In this document: positions 9,280-18,576 of the stretch, one piece after another | Layout of the letters: each line of letters opens with the position of its first letter | Position numbering within the stretch: position 1 is the stretch's first letter | Assembly (NCBI GenBank): GCA_018241665.1 | Contig: JAFEDK010000019.1 | Coordinates: forward strand, 73,986-137,985 | Direction of reading: 5' to 3' | DNA from: Pseudomonadota bacterium | GTDB taxonomy: Bacteria > Pseudomonadota > Gammaproteobacteria > Burkholderiales > Rhodocyclaceae | Length of the DNA stretch: 64,000 nucleotides | The notes under the pieces: generated by a model | What the model was told of the DNA's origin: nothing | The model's database searches: none | What the model saw: the letters and a program-made list of their open reading frames with translations, nothing else | Translations under genes and position numbers: made by a program

Positions 9280-9346
9280 TGTGGGGGCGAATTCATTCGC
9301 CCGAGGCGTCATGAACCGACGGAGGGCGAATGAATTCGCCCCCACA
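9280..9346. repeat. REP-pair-like palindrome, copy 2 of 5
   Basis: Arms identical to copy 1 at 9280-9302 and 9324-9346, 21-nt loop. It lies between the convergent ctaA and mpl genes, 3 bp after the ctaA stop, where it could also act as an mRNA 3'-end hairpin. Confidence 0.9.
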
Positions 9347-9374
9347 AGCCCCCACAGGGGGTGCCACCGGCAGC

Positions 9375-10721
9375 TTACTGCGCGAGAGCCGCCAGCAGCT
9401 TGCCGTGGATGCCGCCAAAACCGCCGTTGCTCATGACCAGGATCCGGTCACCGTCGCGGGCTTCAGCGACGATGGCGGCCACCAGCGCATCCAGATCATT
9501 CTCGACGACCGTCTTGCCAGCGATCGGCGCCAAGGCCGCGCGGGCATCCCACCCCAGGTTGGCGGCGTAGCAGAAGACCTTGTCGGCCTGGGTCAGGCTG
9601 GCCGGTAGCTGGTCCTTCATCACGCCGAGCTTCATGGTGTTGGAGCGCGGTTCCAGCACCGCCAGGATTCGCGCGTCGCCAACCTGCCTACGCAGGCCTT
9701 CGACGGTCAGCGTGATCGCGGTCGGGTGGTGGGCAAAATCATCGTACACCGCCACGCCCCGCACCGTGCCGCGCAATTCGAGACGGCGCTTGACGCCCTC
9801 GAAGCGGCTCAGCGCATCCAGCGCCACTTCCGGGGTGACGCCCACATGCCGCGCCGCAGCGATGGCCGCCAGCGCATTGGCCCGGTTGTGGCGGCCAGAC
9901 AACGGCAGCCGGCGGCGGCCGATCTCCTTGCCCAGATGGCGGATCACCACCTCGTCCTCGCTGGCCCCCTCCGCCACCGACCAGCCGGCCGCGTCGTTGA
10001 ACCATTCCAGTTCGGACCAGCAGCCGCGCTGCATGACCCGCGGCAGCGATTCCTCGGCGGCATTGGCAACGATGCGGCCGAGACGCGGCACGGTGCGCAC
10101 CAGGTGGTGGAACTGGGTTTCGATGGCCGCCAGGTCGGCGAAGATATCCGCGTGGTCGAACTCCAGGTTGTTCAGGATCAAAGTCCGCGGACGGTAATGG
10201 ACGAACTTGGAGCGCTTGTCGCAGAAGGCAGTGTCGTATTCGTCCGCTTCGATGACGAAGAACGGCGACTCGGTCAGCCGTGCCGACAGGCCGAAGTTCT
10301 TCGGTACGCCACCGACCAGAAAGCCAGGATTGAGGCCGGCATCCTCGAGGATCCAAGCCAGCAGCGAAGTGGTCGTGGTCTTGCCGTGGGTGCCGGCGAC
10401 ACCCAGCACCCAGCGCCCCTGCAGCACGTTCTCGGCCAGCCACTGGGGACCGGACACATAGGGCAAGCCCTTGTCGAGGATCTCCTCCAGCAGCGGATTG
10501 CCACGGGAGATCGCATTGCCGACGACGAACACGTCCGGCTCCAGGTCGAGTTGCCCGACCCCGTAGCCCTCGACGAGGCGGATGCCCTGCTCTTCGAGCT
10601 GGGTGCTCATCGGCGGATAGACGTTGGCATCGCAGCCCGTCACGGTATGGCCGGCAGCCCGCGCCAGCAGGGCCACGCCGCCCATGAAAGTTCCGCAGAT
10701 TCCGAGAATGTGTATGTGCAT
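9375..10721 (-). CDS. mpl: UDP-N-acetylmuramate:L-alanyl-gamma-D-glutamyl-meso-diaminopimelate ligase
   Basis: 448-residue Mur-ligase-family enzyme. Mpl reattaches the recycled tripeptide to UDP-MurNAc in the cytoplasm for peptidoglycan recycling. Seen: N-terminal Rossmann motif HIHILGICGTFMGG (the GICGTFMGG form separates Mpl from MurC), ATP-binding loop GVAGTHGKTTTTSLLAW, EADEYDTAFCDKRSKF, central LSGRHNRANALAA and C-terminal DDFAHHPTAI. Length fits Mpl. It is convergent with ctaA and divergent from the gene at 10808. Confidence 0.96.
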   Translation of the reverse strand: MHIHILGICGTFMGGVALLARAAGHTVTGCDANVYPPMSTQLEEQGIRLVEGYGVGQLDLEPDVFVVGNAISRGNPLLEEILDKGLPYVSGPQWLAENVLQGRWVLGVAGTHGKTTTTSLLAWILEDAGLNPGFLVGGVPKNFGLSARLTESPFFVIEADEYDTAFCDKRSKFVHYRPRTLILNNLEFDHADIFADLAAIETQFHHLVRTVPRLGRIVANAAEESLPRVMQRGCWSELEWFNDAAGWSVAEGASEDEVVIRHLGKEIGRRRLPLSGRHNRANALAAIAAARHVGVTPEVALDALSRFEGVKRRLELRGTVRGVAVYDDFAHHPTAITLTVEGLRRQVGDARILAVLEPRSNTMKLGVMKDQLPASLTQADKVFCYAANLGWDARAALAPIAGKTVVENDLDALVAAIVAEARDGDRILVMSNGGFGGIHGKLLAALAQ

Positions 10722-10763
10722 TATTCGTCTAAGCGACAGAAACAGTGCCGCAACAGTCGTGTG

Positions 10764-10782
10764 TAGAATGGGATCTATTCTA
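10764..10782. promoter_or_regulatory. inverted repeat in the mpl/10808 divergent promoter region
   Basis: TAGAAT and ATTCTA face each other across 7 bp. The left arm also resembles a -10 element for the + strand gene at 10808. A palindrome overlapping a promoter between two divergent genes suggests an operator, but no regulator is encoded nearby. Confidence 0.3.
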
Positions 10783-10807
10783 ATCGAACGGGGAGCTTCG
10801 ACCTTTC

Positions 10808-11434
10808 ATGCCGCGCCCTGCCGTTCCACACCGCAGCAATCTGCGTCGTGAAATCGCCGCCCTGGCGGCCCGCATGATCGCCGAAGACGGCATCAGCGAT
10901 TACGGCTTCGCCAAGCGCAAGGCCGCCCGCCAGCTTGGCGCCCTCGCCGCCGACGAACTGCCCAACAACGCGGAGATCGAGGCCGAAGTCCGCACCTATC
11001 TCGCCGTATTCCAGGACGAAGAGCACCTGGAACGCCAATACGTCATGCGCCTGGCGGCCGTCGAGGTGATGCGCGAACTGGAAGCCTTCCGCCCCTACCT
11101 CACCGGGCCGGTGCTGGAAGGCACCGCCGGGCGCTACTCGGAAGTGGAAATCGACCTTTTTCCGGAAAGCGCCAAGGAAGTGGAGATCTTCTTCCTCAAC
11201 AACGACGTCGCCTACGAGCACCGGGAACCGCGCCGCAACCAGCCCGACGGCCCTGAGGCGATCCTCGTCTTCGACTGGGACGACATCCCGTTCAAGCTGC
11301 GCATCTATTCCCCCGACGTGGAGCGCCTGAACCGCCGCGGCAACCATGGCGCCCGCCAGATGGAACGCGCGCGCCTGTCCGTCGTCGAAGCCCTCGTTAC
11401 CGAAACCCCGGCCGAAGCCCCCATCCATCCATGA
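10808..11434 (+). CDS. conserved hypothetical protein, 208 residues
   Basis: Soluble, acidic/basic mixed protein with no signal peptide. The N-terminus is helical (RREIAALAARMIAEDGISDYGFAKRKAARQLG), and the second half has short strands (EVEIFFLNNDVAYEH, AILVFDWDDIPFKLRIYSP). I recognise the type as a conserved betaproteobacterial protein that is often next to mpl or thiol-redox genes, but I know of no assigned function. Its end overlaps the tlpA start by four bases (ATGA), so the two are co-translated. Confidence 0.75.
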   Translation: MPRPAVPHRSNLRREIAALAARMIAEDGISDYGFAKRKAARQLGALAADELPNNAEIEAEVRTYLAVFQDEEHLERQYVMRLAAVEVMRELEAFRPYLTGPVLEGTAGRYSEVEIDLFPESAKEVEIFFLNNDVAYEHREPRRNQPDGPEAILVFDWDDIPFKLRIYSPDVERLNRRGNHGARQMERARLSVVEALVTETPAEAPIHP

Positions 11435-11991
11435 GTCGCCGCACCACCCTCGCCCTCGTCACCGCCGTTGCACTGGCCTCCGGCGCCGCCGGCCTGTATA
11501 CCTCGTACGCCAGCAACGCCAACGCCGCGCCCCCCGCCGCCAACCTGTCCCAGACCCAGCGCACCGCCCTCGGCAAGCTGCTGGCCCTCGACCTGCCCGA
11601 CGCGAAAGGTAACCAGCAGCCGTTCTCGGCCTGGAAAGGCAAGGTCCTGGTGGTCAACTTCTGGGCCACCTGGTGCCCGCCGTGCCGCAAGGAAATTCCG
11701 GCATTTTCGGCGTTGAGCCGCAAATATGCCGGCAAGGGCGTGCAATTCGTTGGCGTAAGCATCGACACCGCCAAAAATGTCGCCGGCTTCCAGGCCAAGC
11801 AGGCGGTGGACTACCCGCTGGTGATCGCGGATCCGTCCCTGGTCCAGCTGACCGAAGAGCTCGGCAACAGCTCCCAAGGCCTGCCCTTCACGCTGGTTAT
11901 CGATCGCAACGGCGGCATCAGCCTGGTCAAACTAGGCGAATTGTCGGAGCAGGAACTGGATCGCAAACTCGCCGAACTGAGCAAGTCCTGA
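11431..11991 (+). CDS. TlpA-family thiol:disulfide oxidoreductase
   Basis: 186 residues. An N-terminal signal or anchor (about residues 7-30, ending in ASNANAAPPA) is followed by a thioredoxin fold with the active site WATWCPPCRKEIP and the cis-proline region SSQGLPFTLVIDRNG. TlpA/ResA-like proteins keep periplasmic cysteines reduced, for example for cytochrome maturation or CuA assembly, consistent with the nearby oxidase genes. The specific partner cannot be told from sequence. Confidence 0.9.
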   Translation: MSRRTTLALVTAVALASGAAGLYTSYASNANAAPPAANLSQTQRTALGKLLALDLPDAKGNQQPFSAWKGKVLVVNFWATWCPPCRKEIPAFSALSRKYAGKGVQFVGVSIDTAKNVAGFQAKQAVDYPLVIADPSLVQLTEELGNSSQGLPFTLVIDRNGGISLVKLGELSEQELDRKLAELSKS

Positions 11992-12051
11992 CGCATCCGG
12001 CAGGGGCCTCGCGGTGGACAACTTGCGCGTAATTACGGCAAACTTGCATTC

Positions 12052-12549
12052 ATGACGCGCAAAACCCGCACCCAGGAAGCCACTGACGAGAACCTCCCGC
12101 AACCGCGGATTCTCGTTTTGCATGGTCCCAACCTCAACTTGCTCGGTCGCCGGGAACCCGGCATCTACGGCCTGACGACCCTCGCCGACATTCATGCGGC
12201 GATGGAGAGCCGGGCCAAGGCCGATGGCGTGCTGCTGGAGTCCTTCCAGAGCAACCACGAGGGCGAACTCATCGACCGCGTGCAGGCTGCGGAAAGCGAA
12301 GCCGTCGATTTCATCATCATCAATCCGGCAGGATATACGCACACCAGCGTCGCACTGCGGGACGCCCTTGCGGGCGTTGCCATCCCGTACGTCGAAGTAC
12401 ACCTGTCGAACATCCACGCCCGCGAGCCGTTCCGCCACCATTCCTACTTCTCCGACAAGGCGGTAGGGGTGATCTGCGGGCTGGGCGCCCAGGGCTATCA
12501 ACTCGCCCTCGAATTCGCCCTCGCCCGTCTGCGCGCAGCTCGCGCCTAA
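12052..12549 (+). CDS. aroQ: type II 3-dehydroquinate dehydratase
   Basis: 165 residues; third step of the shikimate pathway, dehydrating 3-dehydroquinate in the cytoplasm. Type II signatures are clear: [21 protein letters not shown] with the catalytic loop arginine/tyrosine, [29 protein letters not shown] and [18 protein letters not shown] with the catalytic histidine. The ATG at 12052 adds about 18 residues before the conserved core, slightly longer than usual, so a later start is possible. It precedes accBC, an arrangement common in proteobacteria. Confidence 0.95.
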   Translation: MTRKTRTQEATDENLPQPRILVLHGPNLNLLGRREPGIYGLTTLADIHAAMESRAKADGVLLESFQSNHEGELIDRVQAAESEAVDFIIINPAGYTHTSVALRDALAGVAIPYVEVHLSNIHAREPFRHHSYFSDKAVGVICGLGAQGYQLALEFALARLRAARA

Positions 12550-12565
12550 ACACAAGACATCGGCG

Positions 12566-12585
12566 GGCCGGCCTTGCTGCCGGCC
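12566..12585 (+). promoter_or_regulatory. hairpin in the aroQ-accB intergenic leader
   Basis: GGCCGGC and GCCGGCC form a 7-bp stem with a 6-nt loop, 25 bp before the accB start. No T-tract follows, so it is not a simple intrinsic terminator. It may be an mRNA-processing or pausing hairpin ahead of accBC. Confidence 0.3.
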
Positions 12586-12609
12586 GCTTCACATATCAAG
12601 GGGAATACT

Positions 12610-13071
12610 ATGGATCTTCGCAAGCTCAAGAAATTGATCGACCTGGTCCAGGAGTCCGGCATCTCCGAGCTGGAAGTCACTGAAGGCGAGGAAAAGGTCC
12701 GCATCGCCAAGCACGCCTCCGGCCCCGCGCCGGTCAGCTACGTGGCCCAGGCCCCCGCCGCACCGATCGCCGTCAGCGCCCCTGTTGCCGCTGCACCGGC
12801 CGCCCCTGCTGCCGCTGCCGAAGCGGCCCTGCCGGACGGCCACGTGGTCAAGTCGCCGATGGTCGGCACCTTCTACCGCGCCTCCGCTCCGGGCGCCAAG
12901 CCCCTCGTCGAAGTCGGCCAGAGCGTTGCCGTTGGCGACGTGCTGTGCATCATCGAAGCCATGAAGTTGATGAACGAGATCGAGGCCGAAGTGGCCGGCA
13001 CCGTGAAGGCCATTCTGGTCGAGAACGGCGAGCCGCTGGAATACGGCGAACCCCTCTTCGTCATCGGCTAA
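12610..13071 (+). CDS. accB: acetyl-CoA carboxylase biotin carboxyl carrier protein
   Basis: 153 residues, starting at the ATG behind AAGGGGAATACT. The N-terminal domain [23 protein letters not shown] is joined through an Ala/Pro-rich linker (about residues 40-78) to the biotinyl domain with the biotinylated lysine in EAMKLMNEI. It carries the carboxyl group between biotin carboxylase and carboxyltransferase in the first step of fatty-acid synthesis. Three bases separate it from accC. Confidence 0.97.
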   Translation: MDLRKLKKLIDLVQESGISELEVTEGEEKVRIAKHASGPAPVSYVAQAPAAPIAVSAPVAAAPAAPAAAAEAALPDGHVVKSPMVGTFYRASAPGAKPLVEVGQSVAVGDVLCIIEAMKLMNEIEAEVAGTVKAILVENGEPLEYGEPLFVIG

Positions 13072-13074
13072 ATC

Positions 13075-14442
13075 ATGGCGATGTTCGAAAAAATCCTGAT
13101 CGCCAACCGGGGCGAGATCGCGCTGCGCATACTGCGCGCGTGCCGTGAGCTGGGCATCAAGACCGTCGCGGTCCATTCCGAGCCGGATGCCGAGGCCAAG
13201 TACGTCAAACTGGCCGACGAATCCGTGTGCATCGGCCCCGCTTCGTCGGCCCTCAGCTACCTCAACATCCCGGCACTGATCTCCGCCGCCGAGGTCACCG
13301 ACGCCGAAGCCATCCACCCGGGCTACGGCTTCCTGTCCGAGAACGCCGACTTCGCCGAGCGGGTCGAGCAATCCGGCTTCGTCTTCATCGGCCCCCGCGC
13401 CGAAACCATCCGCCTGATGGGCGACAAGGTCTCGGCCAAGGACGCCATGAAGGCTGCGGGCGTGCCCTGTGTGCCCGGCTCCGACGGCGCGCTGCCCGAA
13501 GACCCGAAGGAGATCGTCAAGATCGCCCGCGCCATCGGCTACCCGGTGATCATCAAGGCCGCCGGCGGCGGCGGCGGTCGCGGCATGCGCGTGGTGCACA
13601 CCGAGGCCGCGCTGCTCAATGCCGTCACCACCACCCGCTCCGAGGCTGGCGCGTTCTTCGGCAACCCGACGGTTTACATGGAGAAGTTCCTGGAGAACCC
13701 GCGCCACGTGGAAATCCAGGTGCTGGCCGACCAGCACGGCAACGCCATCTACCTGGGCGAGCGCGATTGCTCCATGCAGCGCCGCCACCAGAAAGTCATC
13801 GAGGAAGCCCCCGCGCCGGGCATCGAGCGGCGCCATATCACCCGTATCGGCGAGCGCTGCGCCGAAGCCTGCCGCAAGATCGGCTACCGGGGCGCCGGCA
13901 CCTTCGAATTCCTGTACGAGAACGGCGAGTTCTACTTCATCGAGATGAACACCCGCGTGCAGGTCGAACACCCGGTCACCGAGCTGATCACCGGCGTGGA
14001 CATCGTGCAGGAACAGATCCGCGTCGCCGCCGGCCAGAAGCTCAGCTACCGGCAGAAGGACATCGAGTTCCGCGGCCACGCCATCGAATGCCGGATCAAC
14101 GCGGAAGATCCGTTCAAGTTCACGCCCTGCCCCGGCAAGATCAGCAACTGGCACGTTCCAGGTGGCCCCGGCATCCGCGTCGACTCCCATGTGTACAACG
14201 GCTACACCGTGCCGCAGCACTACGATTCGATGATCGGCAAGCTGATCGCCTACGGCGACACCCGCGACCAGGCGATCCGCCGCATGCGCATCGCCCTGTC
14301 CGAGATGCTGGTCGAAGGCATCAAGACCAACATCCCGCTGCACCAGGAACTGATGCTCGACGCGCGCTTCGTCGAAGGCGGCACCAGCATCCATTACCTG
14401 GAGCACAAGCTGGCCGGGCGTAACGAAGTAAAGAAGGTCTGA
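13075..14442 (+). CDS. accC: acetyl-CoA carboxylase biotin carboxylase subunit
   Basis: 455-residue ATP-grasp enzyme that carboxylates biotin on AccB. Visible motifs: [13 protein letters not shown] at the N-terminus, [17 protein letters not shown], the ATP-binding glycine loop [33 protein letters not shown] and [16 protein letters not shown]. Full length. Either the ATG at 13075 or the one at 13081 could be the start. Two bases separate it from prmA. Confidence 0.97.
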   Translation: MAMFEKILIANRGEIALRILRACRELGIKTVAVHSEPDAEAKYVKLADESVCIGPASSALSYLNIPALISAAEVTDAEAIHPGYGFLSENADFAERVEQSGFVFIGPRAETIRLMGDKVSAKDAMKAAGVPCVPGSDGALPEDPKEIVKIARAIGYPVIIKAAGGGGGRGMRVVHTEAALLNAVTTTRSEAGAFFGNPTVYMEKFLENPRHVEIQVLADQHGNAIYLGERDCSMQRRHQKVIEEAPAPGIERRHITRIGERCAEACRKIGYRGAGTFEFLYENGEFYFIEMNTRVQVEHPVTELITGVDIVQEQIRVAAGQKLSYRQKDIEFRGHAIECRINAEDPFKFTPCPGKISNWHVPGGPGIRVDSHVYNGYTVPQHYDSMIGKLIAYGDTRDQAIRRMRIALSEMLVEGIKTNIPLHQELMLDARFVEGGTSIHYLEHKLAGRNEVKKV

Positions 14443-14443
14443 G

Positions 14444-15346
14444 ATGTGGATTTCGGTCATCCTGCAGGCTGATGCAACCCGCGCCGAGGCCTTGTCCGAG
14501 GCGCTGATGGAGCATGGCGCGCTGTCGGTCAGCATCGACGACGCGGACGCCGGCACCGACGCGGAGAAGCCCCAGTTCGGCGAGCCGGGCATGCACCCGG
14601 CCAGCCTGTGGGACCACAGCCGCGTCGTCGCGCTGTTCGACACCGACACCGACCTGGCTGCGGCGCTGGCCATCGCATCGGCGGCGGTCGGGCTCGACGC
14701 CGTACCGCCCTTCACCATCGAAGAGGTCGAGGAACAGAACTGGGTACAACTCACCCAGAGCCAGTTCGACCCGATCCGCATCACCGACCGGCTGTGGATC
14801 GTGCCGTCCTGGCACGAATCCCCGGATGCCAATGCAATCAACCTGGTGCTGGATCCGGGCATGGCCTTCGGTACCGGCTCGCACCCGACCACCCGCCTTT
14901 GCCTCGAGTGGCTGACCGCGGAGGTCCCGGCGGGCGTCAGCGTCCTCGACTACGGCTGCGGCTCCGGCATCCTCGCCATTGCCGCCGCCAAGCTGGGCGC
15001 GGGTGACGTCACCGGCGTGGACATCGACGAGAAGGCCGTCGAGACCGCCGCCGACAATGCCGCCAACAACGGCGTCAGCCTGCACCTGCAGGTGTCGGCC
15101 AAGCCCCTCGACGGCACCTTCCAGCGGGTCGTGGCCAACATCCTGACCAATCCGCTCAAGATGCTGGCGCCGCTGCTCGCCGCCCGCGTCGCGCCCGGCG
15201 GCAAGCTGGCCCTGTCCGGCGTGCTGGAGGCCCAGGCCGACGACGTCATCGAAGCCTACGCCCCCTTCATCGCCCTGCGCGTGGGCGCCACCCTGGACGG
15301 CTGGGTCCGCCTCGAGGGCGAACGGCCGACGTCGGCGCAGTCATGA
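14444..15346 (+). CDS. prmA: ribosomal protein L11 methyltransferase
   Basis: 300-residue SAM-dependent methyltransferase that trimethylates ribosomal protein L11. The N-terminal substrate-binding domain begins MWISVILQADATRAEALSEALMEHGA. The catalytic domain has DPGMAFGTGSHPTTRLCLEWL, the SAM loop VLDYGCGSGILAIAAAKLGA, GVDIDEKAVETA and the NIL motif in VVANILTNPLKML. It follows accC by one base and overlaps the next gene by four. Confidence 0.96.
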   Translation: MWISVILQADATRAEALSEALMEHGALSVSIDDADAGTDAEKPQFGEPGMHPASLWDHSRVVALFDTDTDLAAALAIASAAVGLDAVPPFTIEEVEEQNWVQLTQSQFDPIRITDRLWIVPSWHESPDANAINLVLDPGMAFGTGSHPTTRLCLEWLTAEVPAGVSVLDYGCGSGILAIAAAKLGAGDVTGVDIDEKAVETAADNAANNGVSLHLQVSAKPLDGTFQRVVANILTNPLKMLAPLLAARVAPGGKLALSGVLEAQADDVIEAYAPFIALRVGATLDGWVRLEGERPTSAQS

Positions 15347-16797
15347 TCCTCGCGCGCTGCCCGGCGTGCTCAACCACCTTCCGGGTGCAGCCCGAGCAAT
15401 TGAACGCCCGTCACGGGCGGGTCCGCTGTGGCCAGTGCAAGCACGCCTTCAACGCCCTGGAAAACCAGGTCGAGGAAGAGGCGCTGGTGGACGATCTGCT
15501 GCCACCCGACCCCACCAGCCCGCCCATCGCCGAGCAGGCCGACGCCCCCCTGTTCGTCCTGCAGGAGATACCTTCCGAGGCACCGGCACTGTCAATGGAG
15601 GACGGCGAGGACACCGCAACGCCCGCGGACGGCCCGAGCACGCTCTCCTCCAGCCCTGCTGACACGGAAATCATCCCCGACGATTTGCTGGCCGGGGAGG
15701 ACGTCACGCCCGCCGATACCGCCCCGGCTGACCAGCCGGCCATTCCCGACGATCTGGATTTCCTCGCTCTCGACGATACTGACGCGCAGCCCCCACTGCC
15801 GGAAGCCGGCGACGAGCGTATCGAACCCAGCGGCGAGATCCTGCCCGAAAGCTTCGACGCCTGGTCAGTGCCGGATGAAGCCGGCGCCGCCGCGCCGGCA
15901 GAGCCCATGCTGGATGAACAGGCGCTGGACGACGACGCGCCGCTGGAGGACCACGACGAAGAAGCCGGGCCTTCCACCATCCCGCCCTTCCCCTTCAAGC
16001 CCGACTGGCCGGATGCGTCCGAACTCGACCTGAAGAACCCGCCCGACGCCTCCCTCATCGAGGAAAGCCCCCTCGACTTCGATTCGCTGCTTCACAAGCA
16101 GGTCGTGGACGACACCCCCGGCACGCCCGTGCAGGCGCTGGACCAGGACCTCCCCACCGCTGCGGCCGCAGACGCACCACAAGCCGTCGTCGGACTGCCG
16201 ATAGAGGCGCCCCCTGCGCCGGCCGACACAAGCGAACCAACAGACAACGAACAGGACGAGCCGGAGGCTTTCGCAGAAGAAGCCGCGGAAGAAGCCGCGG
16301 AAGAACCGGCGGGCCCCTCTGCCCTGCAGCAGGCCGCCTGGGCGGCCGGCGCCACGTTGCTGGTATTGACCCTGCTGGCGCAGGGCGTACTCGTCTTCCG
16401 CAGCGACATCGCAGCGGCGTCGCCGCAGATGCGCCTGTTCATGGAAAGCGTATGCGCCGGCATGGGCTGCGACCTGCCGCTGCCCCGCGAATCCGCCTCG
16501 ATCACCATCGAGAGCTCAGACATCCAGCCCGATGCCAACCGCGAAGCCTTCTTCACCCTGCACGCAACCCTGCGCAACCGCGCCGAGTTCGCACAGGCCT
16601 GGCCGCACCTGGAAATCACCCTGACCGACGCCCGCGACAAGGCCCTGGTCCGGCGCGTGCTGGATCCCAAGCAGTGGCTGCCCGCCGACATGCCGCCGGA
16701 CGCCTTCCCGGCACGCAAGGAAGTCGCCGCCCGGGTCCGCTTCGAGGCGCCCGGTGTGGCTGCGGCCGGCTACCGGGTCTACGCCTTCTACCCCTGA
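15343..16797 (+). CDS. zinc-ribbon (MJ0042) and DUF3426 membrane protein
   Basis: 484 residues. The N-terminus is an MJ0042-type zinc finger with CPAC and CGQC pairs (ARCPACSTTFRV, VRCGQCKHAF). A very long acidic, Ala/Pro/Asp/Glu-rich disordered region (about residues 45-325) follows. Then comes a single transmembrane helix (AAWAAGATLLVLTLLAQGVL) and a C-terminal DUF3426 domain with strands such as FFTLHATLRNRAEFAQAWPHLEITL. Proteins of this layout commonly follow prmA in betaproteobacteria; the function is unknown, and the disordered stretch is longer than in most that I know. Confidence 0.85.
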   Translation: MILARCPACSTTFRVQPEQLNARHGRVRCGQCKHAFNALENQVEEEALVDDLLPPDPTSPPIAEQADAPLFVLQEIPSEAPALSMEDGEDTATPADGPSTLSSSPADTEIIPDDLLAGEDVTPADTAPADQPAIPDDLDFLALDDTDAQPPLPEAGDERIEPSGEILPESFDAWSVPDEAGAAAPAEPMLDEQALDDDAPLEDHDEEAGPSTIPPFPFKPDWPDASELDLKNPPDASLIEESPLDFDSLLHKQVVDDTPGTPVQALDQDLPTAAAADAPQAVVGLPIEAPPAPADTSEPTDNEQDEPEAFAEEAAEEAAEEPAGPSALQQAAWAAGATLLVLTLLAQGVLVFRSDIAAASPQMRLFMESVCAGMGCDLPLPRESASITIESSDIQPDANREAFFTLHATLRNRAEFAQAWPHLEITLTDARDKALVRRVLDPKQWLPADMPPDAFPARKEVAARVRFEAPGVAAAGYRVYAFYP

Positions 16798-16893
16798 CGG
16801 GCCGGGCTGCCGGGTAACATCCGGCAACATTCGTCCGCGCCGGCCCCGCCAGGGCGGACCCTATAATCAATTTGCCTACATCCTGCCGACGCC

Positions 16894-17829
16894 ATGTCCA
16901 CCCTCATCTGCGGTTCCATCGCCTTCGATTCGATCATGGTCTTCCAGGACCATTTCAAGAATCACATCCTGCCCGAGCAGATCCACATCCTGAACGTCTC
17001 CTTCCTGGTGCCTGAAATGCGCCGGGAATTCGGCGGTTGCGCTGGCAACATCGCCTACAACCTCAAGCTGCTCGGCGGCGATCCGCTGATCATGGCCACC
17101 GTCGGCGACGATGCCGGCCCCTACCTGGAACGCCTGGACAGCCTCGGCCTGTCGCGCGCCCACGTCACCCACGTCCCCGGCACCTACACGGCCCAGGCCT
17201 TCATCACCACCGACCTGGACGACAACCAGATCACCGCCTTCCACCCAGGTGCCATGGTCCATTCCCACCTCAACAAGGTGGAACACAGCACGGGCGTCAC
17301 CCTCGGCATCGTCGCCCCGGACGGCCGCGACGGCATGCTGGAACACTCGCGCCAGTTCGCAGAGGCCGGCATTCCCTTCGTCTTTGACCCGGGCCAGGGG
17401 CTGCCGATGTTCAACGGTGAAGAGTTGCTGTCCTGCCTGCAACTGGCCGCTTACTGCACGGTCAATGACTACGAGGCGCGCCTGCTCAGCGAGCGCACCG
17501 GACGCAGCATCGAGACCCTGGCCAACGAAGTCGAAGCGCTGGTCGTCACACGTGGCGGCGAAGGCTCCGAAATCTACACCGGCGGCCGCCGCATCGACAT
17601 TCCCTGTGCACGCGCCGCGGCGCTCGAAGACCCCACCGGCTGTGGCGACGCCTACCGCGCCGGCCTGCTGTATGGGATCGAGAACGGCCTGGACTGGGAG
17701 CAGACCGGACGCCTGGCCTCGTTGATGGGCGCCCTCAAGATTGCCTGTCGCGGCGGGCAGAACCACGCACCCAGCCGCGACCAAATTGCCGACGCCTACC
17801 GCGCGGCTTTCGGCTCAACCCTGTGGTGA
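16894..17829 (+). CDS. PfkB-family carbohydrate/adenosine kinase
   Basis: 311 residues of the ribokinase (PfkB) fold. Seen: N-terminal GSIAFDSIMVF with the substrate aspartate, GGCAGNIAYNLKLLGGDP, the central VTRGGEGSEIYTGG, and the C-terminal anion-hole/catalytic-base motif DPTGCGDAYRAGLLYG with the catalytic aspartate of GCGDA. The DxxGxGDxF motif is altered to D-PTGCGDAY. Betaproteobacterial homologues are usually annotated as adenosine kinase-like; the substrate is not certain. A promoter probably lies in the ~95 bp before it. Confidence 0.9.
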   Translation: MSTLICGSIAFDSIMVFQDHFKNHILPEQIHILNVSFLVPEMRREFGGCAGNIAYNLKLLGGDPLIMATVGDDAGPYLERLDSLGLSRAHVTHVPGTYTAQAFITTDLDDNQITAFHPGAMVHSHLNKVEHSTGVTLGIVAPDGRDGMLEHSRQFAEAGIPFVFDPGQGLPMFNGEELLSCLQLAAYCTVNDYEARLLSERTGRSIETLANEVEALVVTRGGEGSEIYTGGRRIDIPCARAAALEDPTGCGDAYRAGLLYGIENGLDWEQTGRLASLMGALKIACRGGQNHAPSRDQIADAYRAAFGSTLW

Positions 17830-17840
17830 AAGGACACCCC

Positions 17841-18296
17841 ATGCGTACCCTTACCCTGACCCTCGCCCTGCTGGCCACCGTCAACCTGGTCGGCTGCGCC
17901 TCCGGCCTCGGCGGCGGCGACTATGAACGGACCGAAACCCGTCGCGTGATGAGCGTGCGCATGGGCGTCATCGAAAGCGTCCGCCCGGTGAAGCTGGAAG
18001 GTACCAATACGCCCCTCGGCACGGTCGCCGGTGCGGCGATCGGCGGCGTGGCCGGCAGCACCGTCGGCTCCGGCAAGGGTGCTGCGATCGCCGCCGTGGT
18101 CGGCGCCGTCGCCGGTGGCATCGCTGGAGCTGCAGCAGAAGAAGGCTTCACCCGCAAACAGGGCGTGGAAGTCACCCTCAAGATGGACAACGGCGAACTG
18201 CTGGCCATCGTGCAGGAAGACGGCGGCGAGAACTTCAAGCCCGGCGAGCGCGTGCGTCTGCTCCAGGACGGCCGCAACACCCGCGTCAGCCGCTGA
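17841..18296 (+). CDS. glycine-zipper outer-membrane lipoprotein (SlyB/PcP-like)
   Basis: 151 residues. The signal peptide ends in the lipobox NLVGCAS. The middle is a glycine-zipper double segment (LGTVAGAAIGGVAGSTVGSGKGAAIAAV and following GAVAGGIAGAA), typical of the Rick_17kDa/SlyB family of outer-membrane lipoproteins. A small C-terminal beta domain (VEVTLKMDNGELLAIVQEDG..FKPGERVRLL) follows. The ATG at 17841 gives a proper signal peptide; upstream codons add none. The stop codon lies inside the first unit of a short tandem repeat. Confidence 0.9.
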   Translation: MRTLTLTLALLATVNLVGCASGLGGGDYERTETRRVMSVRMGVIESVRPVKLEGTNTPLGTVAGAAIGGVAGSTVGSGKGAAIAAVVGAVAGGIAGAAAEEGFTRKQGVEVTLKMDNGELLAIVQEDGGENFKPGERVRLLQDGRNTRVSR

Positions 18297-18329
18297 GGTG
18301 CTGAGGTGCTGAGGTGCTGAGGTGCTGAC
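18292..18329. repeat. 8-bp tandem repeat overlapping a stop codon
   Basis: Four complete copies of GCTGAGGT and a partial fifth, starting inside the last codons of the lipoprotein gene. The first copy supplies the TGA stop. Slippage would change only the 3' untranslated part. Confidence 0.85.
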
Positions 18330-18353
18330 GCCAAGGAGCCTACGAAAAGATCC

Positions 18354-18422
18354 TGTGGGGGCGAATTCATTCGCCCATCACGCGTGATGCAAGCACCGCG
18401 GGCGAATGAATTCGCCCCCACA
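18354..18422. repeat. REP-pair-like palindrome, copy 3 of 5
   Basis: Arms identical to copies 1 and 2 at 18354-18376 and 18400-18422 with a 23-nt loop. It lies in the ~280-bp gap between the lipoprotein gene and the olsB-like gene; apart from it and the tandem repeat, I see no clear element in that gap. Confidence 0.9.
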
Positions 18423-18576
18423 AGCACAGCCCCCACCAGAGCTGCGCTCGCGGCCCCCTCCCCCTGTCGGGAGGGCCAGTCAGGCTGCGGCGCGCATCAA
18501 TCGCCCCCGGTCACACGCCCGTAACGCCCCCTTCACGGCGCCGCAATGCAGCATTTTCACAATGCGCGGAAACCCA